Shown here one piece after another: positions 6,712 through 15,221 of a stretch of 16,169 nucleotides of DNA. The position numbers and the translations under genes are program-made. How positions within the stretch are numbered: the stretch's first letter is position 1; each line of letters begins with the position of its first letter. The notes below the pieces were generated by a model. It did not search any database. It had not been told where the DNA came from and was given only the letters and a program-made list of their open reading frames with translations. Source of the stretch: an uncultured Olsenella sp. (GTDB taxonomy: Bacteria; Actinomycetota; Coriobacteriia; Coriobacteriales; Atopobiaceae); assembly GCA_947253595.1 (NCBI GenBank), contig CAMXZR010000032.1, forward strand, positions 1-16,169, read 5' to 3'.

Positions 6712-7449
6712 ATGCTTAGCGTTCTGATCGTAGACGACGAGGCTCCCGCCCGTTCCGAACTCAGGTTCCTTCTGGACGAGACCGGCAGGGTCGAGTCCAT
6801 AGAGGAGGCGAGCAGCGCGCGCGAGGCGGTCGAGGCTCTGGTGCGCGGCAAGGAGGGCGTCGAACGCCATCCCGACGTGCTCTTCTTGGATATCTCCATG
6901 CCCAAGACCTCTGGCATGCAGCTCGCCGAGGCGCTCAGGAAGCTCAAGAACCCACCTGCGGTCGTCTTCGTCACCGCCTACAGCGAGTACGCGCTCGACG
7001 CCTTCAACGTGGACGCCGTGGACTACCTCATGAAGCCAGTCGAGACCGACCGCCTTGCACAGGCCCTCGACAAGGTCGAGGCGCGCGTCAAGCCGGTGCC
7101 CAGCTCTCGCAGTTCCGTCGAGCGCATTCCGGTGGAGAAGGGCGGCCGCAAGGTACTGGTTCCGGTGGACCAGATTCGCTTCATTGAGGCCAAGGACGAC
7201 TACTCCTGCATCTACACCGACGAGGACCGCTTCCTCTCGACCATCTCCCTGGCGAAGCTCGAGCAGAAGCTCGTGCCGCATGGCTTCTTCAGGGTGCATC
7301 GTGGCTACATCGTGAACCTCGACCACGTCGAGGACGTCGAGGTCATCTCGAGCGGGATTCTCCAGCTTGGCCTCAAGGGCATCCCCGAGAAGAAGATTCC
7401 CGTCTCTCGCCGCCGCGTCGTCGCCCTCAAGCGAGCCCTGGGCATCTAG
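6712..7449 (+). CDS. LytTR-family response regulator
   Basis: A 245-residue two-component regulator that pairs with the kinase encoded upstream. The receiver domain (about 1-120) has the acidic pair D8/D9, phospho-acceptor D60 in LFLDISMPKTSG, T88 in VFVTAY and K108 in LMKPVE. A short linker leads to a LytTR DNA-binding domain (about 138-243) with VPVDQIRFIEAKDDYSCIY, FFRVHRGYIVNLDHV and IPVSRRRVVALKRAL. LytTR regulators usually control surface, virulence, bacteriocin or cell-wall genes. The ATG at 6712 places the first strand (LSVLIVDDE) normally; an in-frame TTG at 6700 sits too close to the GGAAGA ribosome site. I saw no clear LytTR direct-repeat binding site in the window, so its targets are unknown. 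The 86-nt gap after the kinase may allow a separate level of expression. Confidence 0.93.
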   Translation: MLSVLIVDDEAPARSELRFLLDETGRVESIEEASSAREAVEALVRGKEGVERHPDVLFLDISMPKTSGMQLAEALRKLKNPPAVVFVTAYSEYALDAFNVDAVDYLMKPVETDRLAQALDKVEARVKPVPSSRSSVERIPVEKGGRKVLVPVDQIRFIEAKDDYSCIYTDEDRFLSTISLAKLEQKLVPHGFFRVHRGYIVNLDHVEDVEVISSGILQLGLKGIPEKKIPVSRRRVVALKRALGI

Positions 7450-7482
7450 GCGCGGCACGCCAAAGTAACCAACGGGAGTTCA

Positions 7483-7932
7483 ATGCGCTACGACATAGTT
7501 TCTGACACCCACGGCCACCTCTCCCCGGAGCTCCTCAGGGCCCTGGAGGGGGCGGACGTGATAGTTCACGCAGGCGACATGTGCTCGACGTCCGACGCAC
7601 GCTGCCTGGAGCGAATCGCTCCGCTCAAGCTCTGCAAGGGCAACAACGACTGGGGCTACGACTATGGCCCCTTCGTCCGCAACGTGGCCCACTTCTTCAG
7701 CAGCGGACTGCGCTGGCAGGTCTGCCACTACCGGGAGCGGCTCGACCTCGAGGTCTGCGACGTCGCAATCTGCGGGCATACCCACCGCCCGCTGCTGGAG
7801 CGCGACGCCCGCACGGGCGTCCTGGTCATGAACCCGGGAAGCCCCAGCCTCCCGCGCGGCGGAGGGCCCACCATGGGAAGGATCGTCGCGAAGGACGGCG
7901 AGCTGCTTTCTGCGGAGATAATCGAGCTGTAG
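7483..7932 (+). CDS. YfcE/MJ0936-like metallophosphoesterase
   Basis: A compact 149-residue metal-dependent phosphodiesterase of the calcineurin-like fold. All metal ligands of the family are visible: D8 and H10 in SDTHG, D32 in HAGD, N54 in KGNND, H82 in VCHYRE, and H99/H101 in GHTHRP, followed by NPGSPSLPRGG, which is typical of the YfcE group. The family hydrolyses phosphodiesters in vitro; natural substrates are mostly unknown. The usual GNCD motif reads GNND here and the usual HG after the fourth strand reads HY. The gene starts 33 nt after the regulator with GGGAG 4 nt before ATG, so it is probably the last gene of the cluster beginning with queT. The protein is cytoplasmic. Confidence 0.9.
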   Translation: MRYDIVSDTHGHLSPELLRALEGADVIVHAGDMCSTSDARCLERIAPLKLCKGNNDWGYDYGPFVRNVAHFFSSGLRWQVCHYRERLDLEVCDVAICGHTHRPLLERDARTGVLVMNPGSPSLPRGGGPTMGRIVAKDGELLSAEIIEL

Positions 7933-7980
7933 CCAGGCAACTCCCGCGCCCGTGGCCACGCCACTCTCGTCCAGGCGGGC

Positions 7981-8003
7981 GGCGGTGCCTTCGTCGTGCC
8001 GCC
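7981..8003. terminator. Possible terminator hairpin between convergent genes
   Basis: GGCGGTGC (7981-7988) can pair with GTGCCGCC (7996-8003), with two G-U pairs and a 7-nt loop. It lies in the 90-bp gap between two facing stop codons. No T-run follows on either strand, so this is a weak call. Confidence 0.3.
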
Positions 8004-8022
8004 GACGATGCTCCGGACCGGG

Positions 8023-8718
8023 CTACTTCCTGTCGACTGCCTGATGCGCGGCTACATGCGCCTCGGGCAGGAACATGGGGACGAAGATGCGCGTGTAGGC
8101 GCAGAGCCAGGCAATGGACACGCAGAAGCCCGCGATCACGTCGGACGCATAGTGGACGCCCAGGTAGATTCGACTCAGCCCGACGGCGACGATGACCAGC
8201 GAGAGGCCGCCCATGCAGAGGGCCTTCACGAAGCGGTCCCTCTCGTAGCGCCAGACCATCCACACCAGAAGGCCGTAGAAGGCCATCGCCACCATGGAGT
8301 GACCAGAGGGGAAGCTGTAGCCGGACTCCGCGATGAGTCGGTAGCCCTCGGGGCGGGGACGCTGCACGAGCTCCTTGAGCACTAGGTTGAGCGCCAGCGC
8401 CAGGGCGAGGTTGACCGCCGCGCAGACGCCGGGGCGCCTTCCGGGGGCGAAGGCCTCGACGACCAGCAGCATGACCACAAGCACCACGGGGAGCGCGAGC
8501 TCGGAGATGGACTGCATGATGGGGGTGAGCCACTCGCTGCGCATGTGGAGCACCACGAGGTAGTATGCCCAGCTGTCCAGGGCGAGGAGACCGTCTTCGT
8601 GCACCTCCTCGAGGAGGGCTATGAAGCCCACGACGGCGAGGATTAGGACCACGGTCCATAGGTTCTTGCGCACGAGGCACCTGAAGAGGGAAAGGGTGTT
8701 CCCGATGCGTTCGCGCAT
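8023..8718 (-). CDS. PAP2-family membrane phosphatase
   Basis: A 231-residue integral membrane protein of the PAP2/type 2 phosphatidic acid phosphatase superfamily. Members remove phosphate from lipids such as undecaprenyl pyrophosphate or phosphatidylglycerophosphate. All three catalytic motifs are present: KELVQRPRP (K115, R122, P123), PSGH (137-140), and SRIYLGVHYASD (S182, R183, H189, D193). Hydrophobic segments occur at about 20-36, 75-90, 98-115, 142-156, 168-183 and 194-214. The ATG at 8718 is chosen because GGGAGG (8724-8729) lies 5 nt upstream; upstream extension would read through the thioredoxin terminator. It lies downstream of trxA but beyond that terminator, so it probably has at least some transcription of its own. 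Recycling of the cell-wall lipid carrier is a plausible but unproven role. Confidence 0.92.
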   Translation of the reverse strand: MRERIGNTLSLFRCLVRKNLWTVVLILAVVGFIALLEEVHEDGLLALDSWAYYLVVLHMRSEWLTPIMQSISELALPVVLVVMLLVVEAFAPGRRPGVCAAVNLALALALNLVLKELVQRPRPEGYRLIAESGYSFPSGHSMVAMAFYGLLVWMVWRYERDRFVKALCMGGLSLVIVAVGLSRIYLGVHYASDVIAGFCVSIAWLCAYTRIFVPMFLPEAHVAAHQAVDRK

Positions 8719-8739
8719 GGCAGCCTCCCGTCCGGCCAG

Positions 8740-8769
8740 AAAAAAGAGCGGACGCGCAGGCGCCCGCTC
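8740..8769 (-). terminator. Rho-independent terminator of trxA
   Basis: On the minus strand GAGCGG pairs with CCGCTC, continues after one mismatch with GCG/CGC, closes a 4-nt loop and is followed by six T residues (8745 to 8740). It lies 49 bp after the trxA stop and 21 bp before the PAP2 start. Confidence 0.88.
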
Positions 8770-8817
8770 CACAGGCTATAGCTTTGGGCCGCCATGCGGC
8801 GGCTCTTCTCAAAAGGC

Positions 8818-9135
8818 CTAGAGGTTCGCAGTGAGCTCGTTCAGAAGGTCCGCCTTGGGCATGTTGCCCACCATGGTGTGGGTGGGCTTGCCGTCCTTGA
8901 AGAGGATCAGGGTGGGGATGCTCACGATCTGGAAGCGCTGGGCCAGCTCGCCCTCGTCGTCGACGTTGCACTTGTAGAGGACCATCTTGTCGGACAGCTC
9001 GTCGGCGACCTGCTCGACGACGGGACCCAGGGCGCGGCAGGGGCCGCACCAGGAGGCCCAGAAGTCCACCAGGACGGGCTTTCCGGAGTTGGCGAGGACG
9101 GAATCGAACTCGGCGTTGGTGATAGCGTTGGCCAT
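8818..9135 (-). CDS. trxA: Thioredoxin
   Basis: A 105-residue classical thioredoxin, the usual length. It reduces protein disulfides in the cytoplasm using electrons from thioredoxin reductase. The active site WCGPC is at residues 29-33 within VDFWASWCGPCRALGP, and the cis-proline P74 is in VSIPTLILFKDG, followed by the G90 region seen in the family. No signal peptide. The ATG is preceded by AAGGAGA 7 nt upstream. It is a single-gene unit with its own terminator and is divergent from the UDG-like gene. Thioredoxin reductase is not in the window. Confidence 0.95.
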   Translation of the reverse strand: MANAITNAEFDSVLANSGKPVLVDFWASWCGPCRALGPVVEQVADELSDKMVLYKCNVDDEGELAQRFQIVSIPTLILFKDGKPTHTMVGNMPKADLLNELTANL

Positions 9136-9185
9136 GGTTGTCTCTCCTTGTGTTCGGTGCCTTGCGGCGCTTACTCTCTGGGCGG

Positions 9186-9222
9186 CTTATACCCCTTGGA
9201 GCCATGGGAGCGGCAGTAGAAT
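9186..9222. promoter_or_regulatory. Divergent -10 elements between trxA and the UDG-like gene
   Basis: On the minus strand TATAAG (9191 to 9186) is a good -10 for trxA, about 50 bp before its start. On the plus strand TAGAAT (9217-9222) with a weak TTGGAG (9196-9201) could serve the next gene, though the 15-bp spacing is short. Neither has a convincing -35 box, so the assignments rest mainly on the -10 hexamers and position. Confidence 0.35.
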
Positions 9223-9256
9223 CGATAAGTGTGCAAACGGTGATGGAAGGAGGGAG

Positions 9257-9814
9257 ATGAGGGGCGAGCGCGAGCTTCGGCGGGAGGCCTACCTGCGCAA
9301 GCAACGCCTTGAGCTCGCGAGGCTCGCCGAGCGCGGCGTGAGTATGTCCGGAAACGCCTTCTCGTCCCTCCTCCTTGTCAAGGGCTCCCCCTCGCGGGAC
9401 GAGCTTGCCGGGGGGCCTCTCCTGAGAGGGGCGGACGGCGACGCGCTGAGGGCGGCATTCGTTGCGCTGGGGTACGCGCCGGAGGACTGGGTGGCCCTGT
9501 GCGCTGTCGACCTGGGTTCCGGAAGGCCGCTCGATGCCCCCCTCCTGCGCGAGGCGATCTGCGTGCTGGACCCCGCGACGGTTGTCGCTGTGGACGACGC
9601 GGCGGCCTCACGCCTGCGCGACGCCTATGCGGACGAGCTCTCCGGGCTCGCGGACTTTGACGCGGCAATGCTCTGCGAGGGCGTGTTGGTCCGGGTGCGG
9701 GGTATGCGCGTCATGGCGCTGGGCGAGTTTGCCTCATCGCTCGGGGACGTACGAAAAAAGCAGGTCATGTGGGCCCGGCTGAAGAGGCTCCCGCCCCTGG
9801 GGGAGCCGTATTAG
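9257..9814 (+). CDS. Degenerate uracil-DNA glycosylase-like protein
   Basis: This 185-residue protein has no name I recognise, but the order of its segments follows family 4-type uracil-DNA glycosylases. LLLVKGSPSRDELAGGPLL (38-56) sits where the active-site GExPG and PFVGR motifs are expected. ADGDALRAAFVALGYAPEDWVALCAVD (59-85) follows the helix plus 'edvyitNvvk' strand. LREAICVLDPATVVAVDDAAASRL (97-120) follows the 'PkviialG' strand. VRKKQVMWARLKRL (165-178) follows the C-terminal helix, where the HPS motif would precede it. The catalytic residues and the four iron-sulfur cysteines are missing (only C82, C102, C140), so enzymatic UDG activity is unlikely. The ATG follows an AAGGAGG (9247-9253) with only 3 nt spacing. 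The basic N-terminus may bind nucleic acid or a partner. The comparison is from memory and needs a profile search. Confidence 0.6.
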   Translation: MRGERELRREAYLRKQRLELARLAERGVSMSGNAFSSLLLVKGSPSRDELAGGPLLRGADGDALRAAFVALGYAPEDWVALCAVDLGSGRPLDAPLLREAICVLDPATVVAVDDAAASRLRDAYADELSGLADFDAAMLCEGVLVRVRGMRVMALGEFASSLGDVRKKQVMWARLKRLPPLGEPY

Positions 9815-9939
9815 CACGTCGACTCACCCGCGTCCGCAGCCACCCCAACCCATCCGCCAAACGCGCCATCCGGCCCCTCCGTTTGCGCTACGCTTGCTGT
9901 GTGTCCAGGGTTCTTCTCATGGCGAACAAAGGAGCAGAC

Positions 9940-11634
<1,695 letters not shown>

Positions 11635-11694
11635 CGCAGCGCCCTGGGCCATCGCGATGATTGGTCGAGGTCCCAATATTTCATGGTTCTCACG

Positions 11695-11727
11695 AAAGCC
11701 TGTCAGAGTCCGCCTGGCAGGCTTTTT
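11695..11727 (+). terminator. Rho-independent terminator of pgi
   Basis: GCCTGTCA (11698-11705) pairs with TGGCAGGC (11715-11722) with one G-U pair, flanked by AAA on the left and five T residues on the right (11723-11727). It lies about 60 bp after the pgi stop. Confidence 0.88.
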
Positions 11728-11779
11728 CCACCTTCAGCCAGGTAAGGCGCGCAATAGAGAGTATGTCCGTTTTATTTCG

Positions 11780-11785
11780 TATAAG
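11780..11785 (+). promoter_or_regulatory. Candidate -10 element of the C69 peptidase gene
   Basis: TATAAG lies in a locally AT-richer patch between the pgi terminator and the peptidase start, 67 bp upstream of ATG. No clear -35 box is found. Apart from this and the pgi terminator, the 218-bp gap (11635-11852) shows no coding potential. Confidence 0.35.
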
Positions 11786-11852
11786 CTGCAAAGAGGCAGT
11801 CTTATTGGTTGGCCTCGTGCCGCGAGGCAACGTGCGAAGGGAGAAAGCCCTA

Positions 11853-14159
11853 ATGCGCAGCTGTTCTTTGGTCAAACGAGTGGCGGTGGGTGCGATCGCC
11901 GCGGCGACGATTGCGCTTTCCGTGCCCGTGCAGGCGCTGGCATGCAGCCAGGTCTACATCGGGCCCAAGCTCACCGCCTCCAACAGCATCCTGTATGGTC
12001 GTTCCGAGGACTACAACCCCCGCCACGTGAAGATCTTTGGCATCCAGGAGGCAACCGAGGGCAAGACCTACACCTCGGAGGAGAGCGGGTTCAACCGCAC
12101 GGTGGGCAAGACCTATCGCTACACCTTCGTGAGGGACGCCAAGGAAGATTGGGGCGGCGTGACCCCGCCCTACTCGGAGGCGGGCATCAACGAGAAGGGC
12201 GTGACCTGTTCGGCAACACTCACCACGGACTTCAACTCCAAGATCGAGTCCGTCGACCCCAAGACCGGTAATGGATTGGGCGAGTACAACATCGCCGACA
12301 TCGTACTGGGCGAGGCGGCCACTGCGCGTGAGGGAGTCGAGATCCTGGGCAAGGTCATGGACGAGTATGGTGCCCAGGACTGCAACCAGATCTGGGTGGG
12401 CGACAACAACGAGGTCTGGAACTTCCAGCAGCTTTCGGGCACGCAGTGGATTGCCATAAAGGTGGCCGACGACGCTGCCTCCATCAACCCCAACATGGGC
12501 AACCTCCAGTTCAAGGCCGACCTGAACGACAAGAGCACCTGCCTGCACTCCGAGGCCCTCGAGGAGATTGCAAGGAAGGCGGGCTCCTACGTGACGTTCG
12601 AAGACGGCAGCATGGACGTTGCGAGCTCCTACGGCGAGGACAACTCCGGTTTTGGGCAGAACACCCGCTACGCCCAGGGCCGCGCCTACTTTGGCAGCCC
12701 GCTCTCTGATGCTGACCTCACCCTGGACTCCGGAGGCGTCAAGAGCATCACCCCCGCCGCGCGCCTGCTCTTCTTTACGCCCGGCCGCAGCGACTACTCC
12801 CTCTATGACGCCCAGCGCGCCTTGGCGGCCCGCGGCGAGGGAACGCAGTTCGACGCAAACGTGAACACCAAGCTCTATGCCATCGGCAATCATCGCACGA
12901 TCGAGTCCCACATCTTCCAGACGCGCAAGGGCATGAGCCCCGACATCGCCACCATCCAGTGGGAGGCACTCTCTCGTGCCGAGTTCAGCATCTATCTGCC
13001 CAGCTATTCCGCCCTCCTGACGAAGGCCCCCGAGTTCTTCGATAACTTCGAGACCATCAACTTGAGCCACGTGGGCACGAAGGAGTCCATCGACAGCGTC
13101 GAGACCGCCCTGACCGATGCGGACGACGACACCATGGACTACGTCATGATGGACATCAACACCCTGGCGTACAACAACCGCCAGTCCTGCGCCGAGGGCG
13201 TGGCAAGCTACCTCAAGCTCGTCCAGGGCCAGATTAACGAGCAGCACGAGGCTGTCGACGCCTACATGCAGTCCCTTCCCGAGGCCGAGCGCGGCAGCTT
13301 TGCCAACGAGGCGTTCGCGACCGTCTCCACCCAGGTCTTCGACATGATGCAGGCCCTGCGCACGAAGCTTCGCGACTATGTCAGGTCCGGCGACTTCTCC
13401 AAGCCCTTCGATCCCAGCGGCCTCGACAGCCAGCTGAGCTATGCCGCCAAGGTGGTCCCCCCCGCGATCACCAAGCAGCCCGCATCGGCTTCCTATGAGC
13501 AGGGTGCCGGAGCTGCGGCTCTCTCTGTGGCTGTGGACAGCCGCACCGGCTCCCCGCTGAGCTACCAGTGGATGAAGTCAACCGACGGCAGCAGCTGGAG
13601 CAACGTTGGCACCGCCGATACCTATGTGCCCCAGACCAGCACCGTCGGCGAGCTCAGGTACAAGGTCGTCGTCTCCAACGCCGAGGGCCTGAGCGTCGAG
13701 TCCGAGGCTGCGACGGTTACGGTGAGCGAGCCCGTGGTTGAGGAGCCCACCGGCACCATGTACCGCCTGTACAACCCCAACTCCGGCGAGCACTTCTACA
13801 CCAGCAGCTTCGACGAGTGCATGCAGGTCGTCTCTGCCGGATGGCGTTACGAGGGCAGGGGCTGGACGGCTCCCGCCAAGTCCGGGACTCCCGTCTATCG
13901 CGTCTACAACCCCAATGGCGGCGATCACCACTACACGGTGAGCGCGGAGGAGCGCGACGGCCTCCTGAAGCTTGGCTGGAAGGACGAGGGGACGGGCTGG
14001 TACTCTGACGACGCCAAGGGCGAGCCCCTCTTTAGGCTCTACAACCCCAACGCCAGGACGGGCTCCCATCACTATACGACGAGCGCCGAGGAGCGCGACG
14101 GCCTCGTGAAGCTCGGCTGGAATGACGAGGGCATCGGCTGGTACGGCGTGAGGAAGTAG
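11853..14159 (+). CDS. Secreted C69-family dipeptidase with Ig-like domain and three DUF5648-type repeats
   Basis: A 768-residue exported Ntn-hydrolase. Residues 1-30 are a signal peptide (KR, then AVGAIAAATIALSVPVQ, ending ALA). The next residue, C31, begins CSQVYIGPKLTASNS, followed by GRSEDY (49-54), the hallmark of peptidase family C69, in which the N-terminal cysteine is the nucleophile. The catalytic domain runs to about residue 530 and includes IWVGDNNEVWNF and NHRTIESHIFQ. Residues about 537-630 look like an immunoglobulin-like domain (SYQWMKSTDGSSW, YKVVVSNAEGLSVESEAATVTV). Residues 636-765 hold three repeats. There is no LPXTG or C-terminal membrane helix, so attachment would be non-covalent. 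AAGGGAG lies 9 nt before ATG 11853. It is a monocistronic unit between two terminators. Probable role: digestion of peptides outside the cell. Confidence 0.9.
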   Translation: MRSCSLVKRVAVGAIAAATIALSVPVQALACSQVYIGPKLTASNSILYGRSEDYNPRHVKIFGIQEATEGKTYTSEESGFNRTVGKTYRYTFVRDAKEDWGGVTPPYSEAGINEKGVTCSATLTTDFNSKIESVDPKTGNGLGEYNIADIVLGEAATAREGVEILGKVMDEYGAQDCNQIWVGDNNEVWNFQQLSGTQWIAIKVADDAASINPNMGNLQFKADLNDKSTCLHSEALEEIARKAGSYVTFEDGSMDVASSYGEDNSGFGQNTRYAQGRAYFGSPLSDADLTLDSGGVKSITPAARLLFFTPGRSDYSLYDAQRALAARGEGTQFDANVNTKLYAIGNHRTIESHIFQTRKGMSPDIATIQWEALSRAEFSIYLPSYSALLTKAPEFFDNFETINLSHVGTKESIDSVETALTDADDDTMDYVMMDINTLAYNNRQSCAEGVASYLKLVQGQINEQHEAVDAYMQSLPEAERGSFANEAFATVSTQVFDMMQALRTKLRDYVRSGDFSKPFDPSGLDSQLSYAAKVVPPAITKQPASASYEQGAGAAALSVAVDSRTGSPLSYQWMKSTDGSSWSNVGTADTYVPQTSTVGELRYKVVVSNAEGLSVESEAATVTVSEPVVEEPTGTMYRLYNPNSGEHFYTSSFDECMQVVSAGWRYEGRGWTAPAKSGTPVYRVYNPNGGDHHYTVSAEERDGLLKLGWKDEGTGWYSDDAKGEPLFRLYNPNARTGSHHYTTSAEERDGLVKLGWNDEGIGWYGVRK
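13761..14147 (+). repeat. Three tandem ~45-residue DUF5648-type repeats (coding)
   Basis: Units begin at 13761 (YRLYNPNSGEHFYT), 13896 (YRVYNPNGGDHHYT) and 14031 (FRLYNPNARTGSHHYT), each 45 residues apart. Each ends with a W-x-x-E-G-x-G-W segment. Units 2 and 3 are nearly identical across SAEERDGL(L/V)KLGW, also at DNA level, suggesting recent duplication. Such repeats are common at the C-termini of secreted Gram-positive proteins and may bind the cell surface or glycans. Confidence 0.85.
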
Positions 14160-14193
14160 GAAATAGGTCACGTCAGCAGGCTCGAGGGGTCCG

Positions 14194-14225
14194 GGGGCCG
14201 ACCGCACGCGCGGTCGGCCCCTTTT
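14194..14225 (+). terminator. Rho-independent terminator of the C69 peptidase gene
   Basis: A perfect 12-bp stem (14194-14205 with 14210-14221), GGGGCCGACCGC, closes an ACGC loop and is followed by TTTT, 35 bp after the stop. Confidence 0.92.
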
Positions 14226-14278
14226 CCGTCCCGTACATGGCCGTTTGGTGTGGGGCGGCGCGGGCCGGGCATCTTTGG

Positions 14279-14284
14279 TAGAGT
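14279..14284 (+). promoter_or_regulatory. Candidate -10 element of the SRP RNA gene
   Basis: TAGAGT lies 6 bp before the inferred 5' end of the SRP RNA, the right distance for a -10 box. No -35 consensus is visible. Confidence 0.45.
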
Positions 14285-14290
14285 TATCCC

Positions 14291-14403
<113 letters not shown>

Positions 14404-14406
14404 AGT

Positions 14407-14441
14407 CGCTCCAAGGCCACTACGTGACCGGGAGCGTTTTT
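14407..14441 (+). terminator. Rho-independent terminator of the SRP RNA gene
   Basis: CGCTCC (14407-14412) pairs with GGAGCG (14431-14436), enclosing an inner GGcCAC/GTGaCC stem with a three-base tip, followed by TTTTT (14437-14441). It lies directly after the SRP RNA 3' end. Confidence 0.88.
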
Positions 14442-14531
14442 GCTATCGGGGGCTTCGACCGGCTCGTGCCCCTTCCGGACCGTTGGCTCTTGCTCCTGCG
14501 GGCGTCCCCCGTCGGAGGGCTGGGAGAACAC

Positions 14532-15194
14532 ATGGGCTTCATAAGCTTCATTGCCGAACTGCTGCGCGACCCGCGCGCGGCCATCGCCAGCTGGATTGCC
14601 ATGGGGCCGCTCGCGGCCTACGGCTTCGTCTTCCTGATCGTGTTCATCGAGACCGGCGTGGTGTTCTTCCCCTTCCTTCCCGGCGACTCCCTTCTCTTCG
14701 CCTCGGGCTTCTTCGCAAACGGGGGCGGCTTCGACATCGTCTGGCTGCTGGGCATCGTCTGGGCCGCCTCCATTCTGGGCGACCAGTGCAACTTCATGAT
14801 TGGCCACTTCTTCGGCCGTCGCATCATCGCCTCGGGCAGGGTCAAGGCGATGACTCCCGAGCGGGTCCAGAAGACCGAGGCCTTCCTCGACAAGTGGGGT
14901 CACCTTGCCATCTTCCTGGGACGCTTCTTTCCCTTCATCCGCACCTTCGTCCCCTTCCTGGCGGGCGTGGGTGGCATGCACTGGCGCAACTTCGTGGTCT
15001 TCAACGTCCTGGGCGGCATCACCTGGTCCACCCTCTTCACCCTCCTGGGCTACTTCTTCGGAGGCATTCCCTTCGTGCAGAAGCACTTCGAGCTGCTGAT
15101 CGTGGGCATCATCCTCGTCTCGCTCGTACCCACCGTGGCGGGCCTCGTAAAGAGCCGCATGGGCAAGGGCGGCGAGGGCAAGCGCGCCGCGTAG
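14532..15194 (+). CDS. DedA-family membrane protein
   Basis: A 220-residue inner-membrane protein of the DedA/VTT superfamily. Members are linked to proton-dependent membrane homeostasis, and some move undecaprenyl phosphate or phospholipids across the membrane. Family residues are present: E40 in FIETGVVFFPFLPGDS with D52 following, and R131 and R137 in GRFFPFIRTFVPFLAG, typical of the conserved acidic and basic pairs. Hydrophobic segments lie at about 26-48, 53-62, 68-84, 124-147, 155-175 and 187-205, with a basic cytoplasmic tail. The ATG at 14532 is chosen because GGGAG (14522-14526) lies 5 nt upstream; a longer frame would run across the SRP RNA and its terminator. It is followed 27 bp later by the GH3 gene, likely in the same transcript. 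Confidence 0.93.
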   Translation: MGFISFIAELLRDPRAAIASWIAMGPLAAYGFVFLIVFIETGVVFFPFLPGDSLLFASGFFANGGGFDIVWLLGIVWAASILGDQCNFMIGHFFGRRIIASGRVKAMTPERVQKTEAFLDKWGHLAIFLGRFFPFIRTFVPFLAGVGGMHWRNFVVFNVLGGITWSTLFTLLGYFFGGIPFVQKHFELLIVGIILVSLVPTVAGLVKSRMGKGGEGKRAA

Positions 15195-15221
15195 GGCCCT
15201 CGTCCGTCGGGAAGGAGCGGC

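Noticed and set aside
11853..11945. Lipoprotein signal for the C69 peptidase (Cys after signal peptide)
   Set aside because: The residues before C31 are A-L-A with alanine at -3, fitting signal peptidase I rather than a lipobox, and the cysteine is the expected catalytic nucleophile.
11850..13247. Minus-strand open frame (465 codons) opposite the C69 peptidase
   Set aside because: Valine/leucine/glycine-rich antisense of a recognised gene; no motifs.
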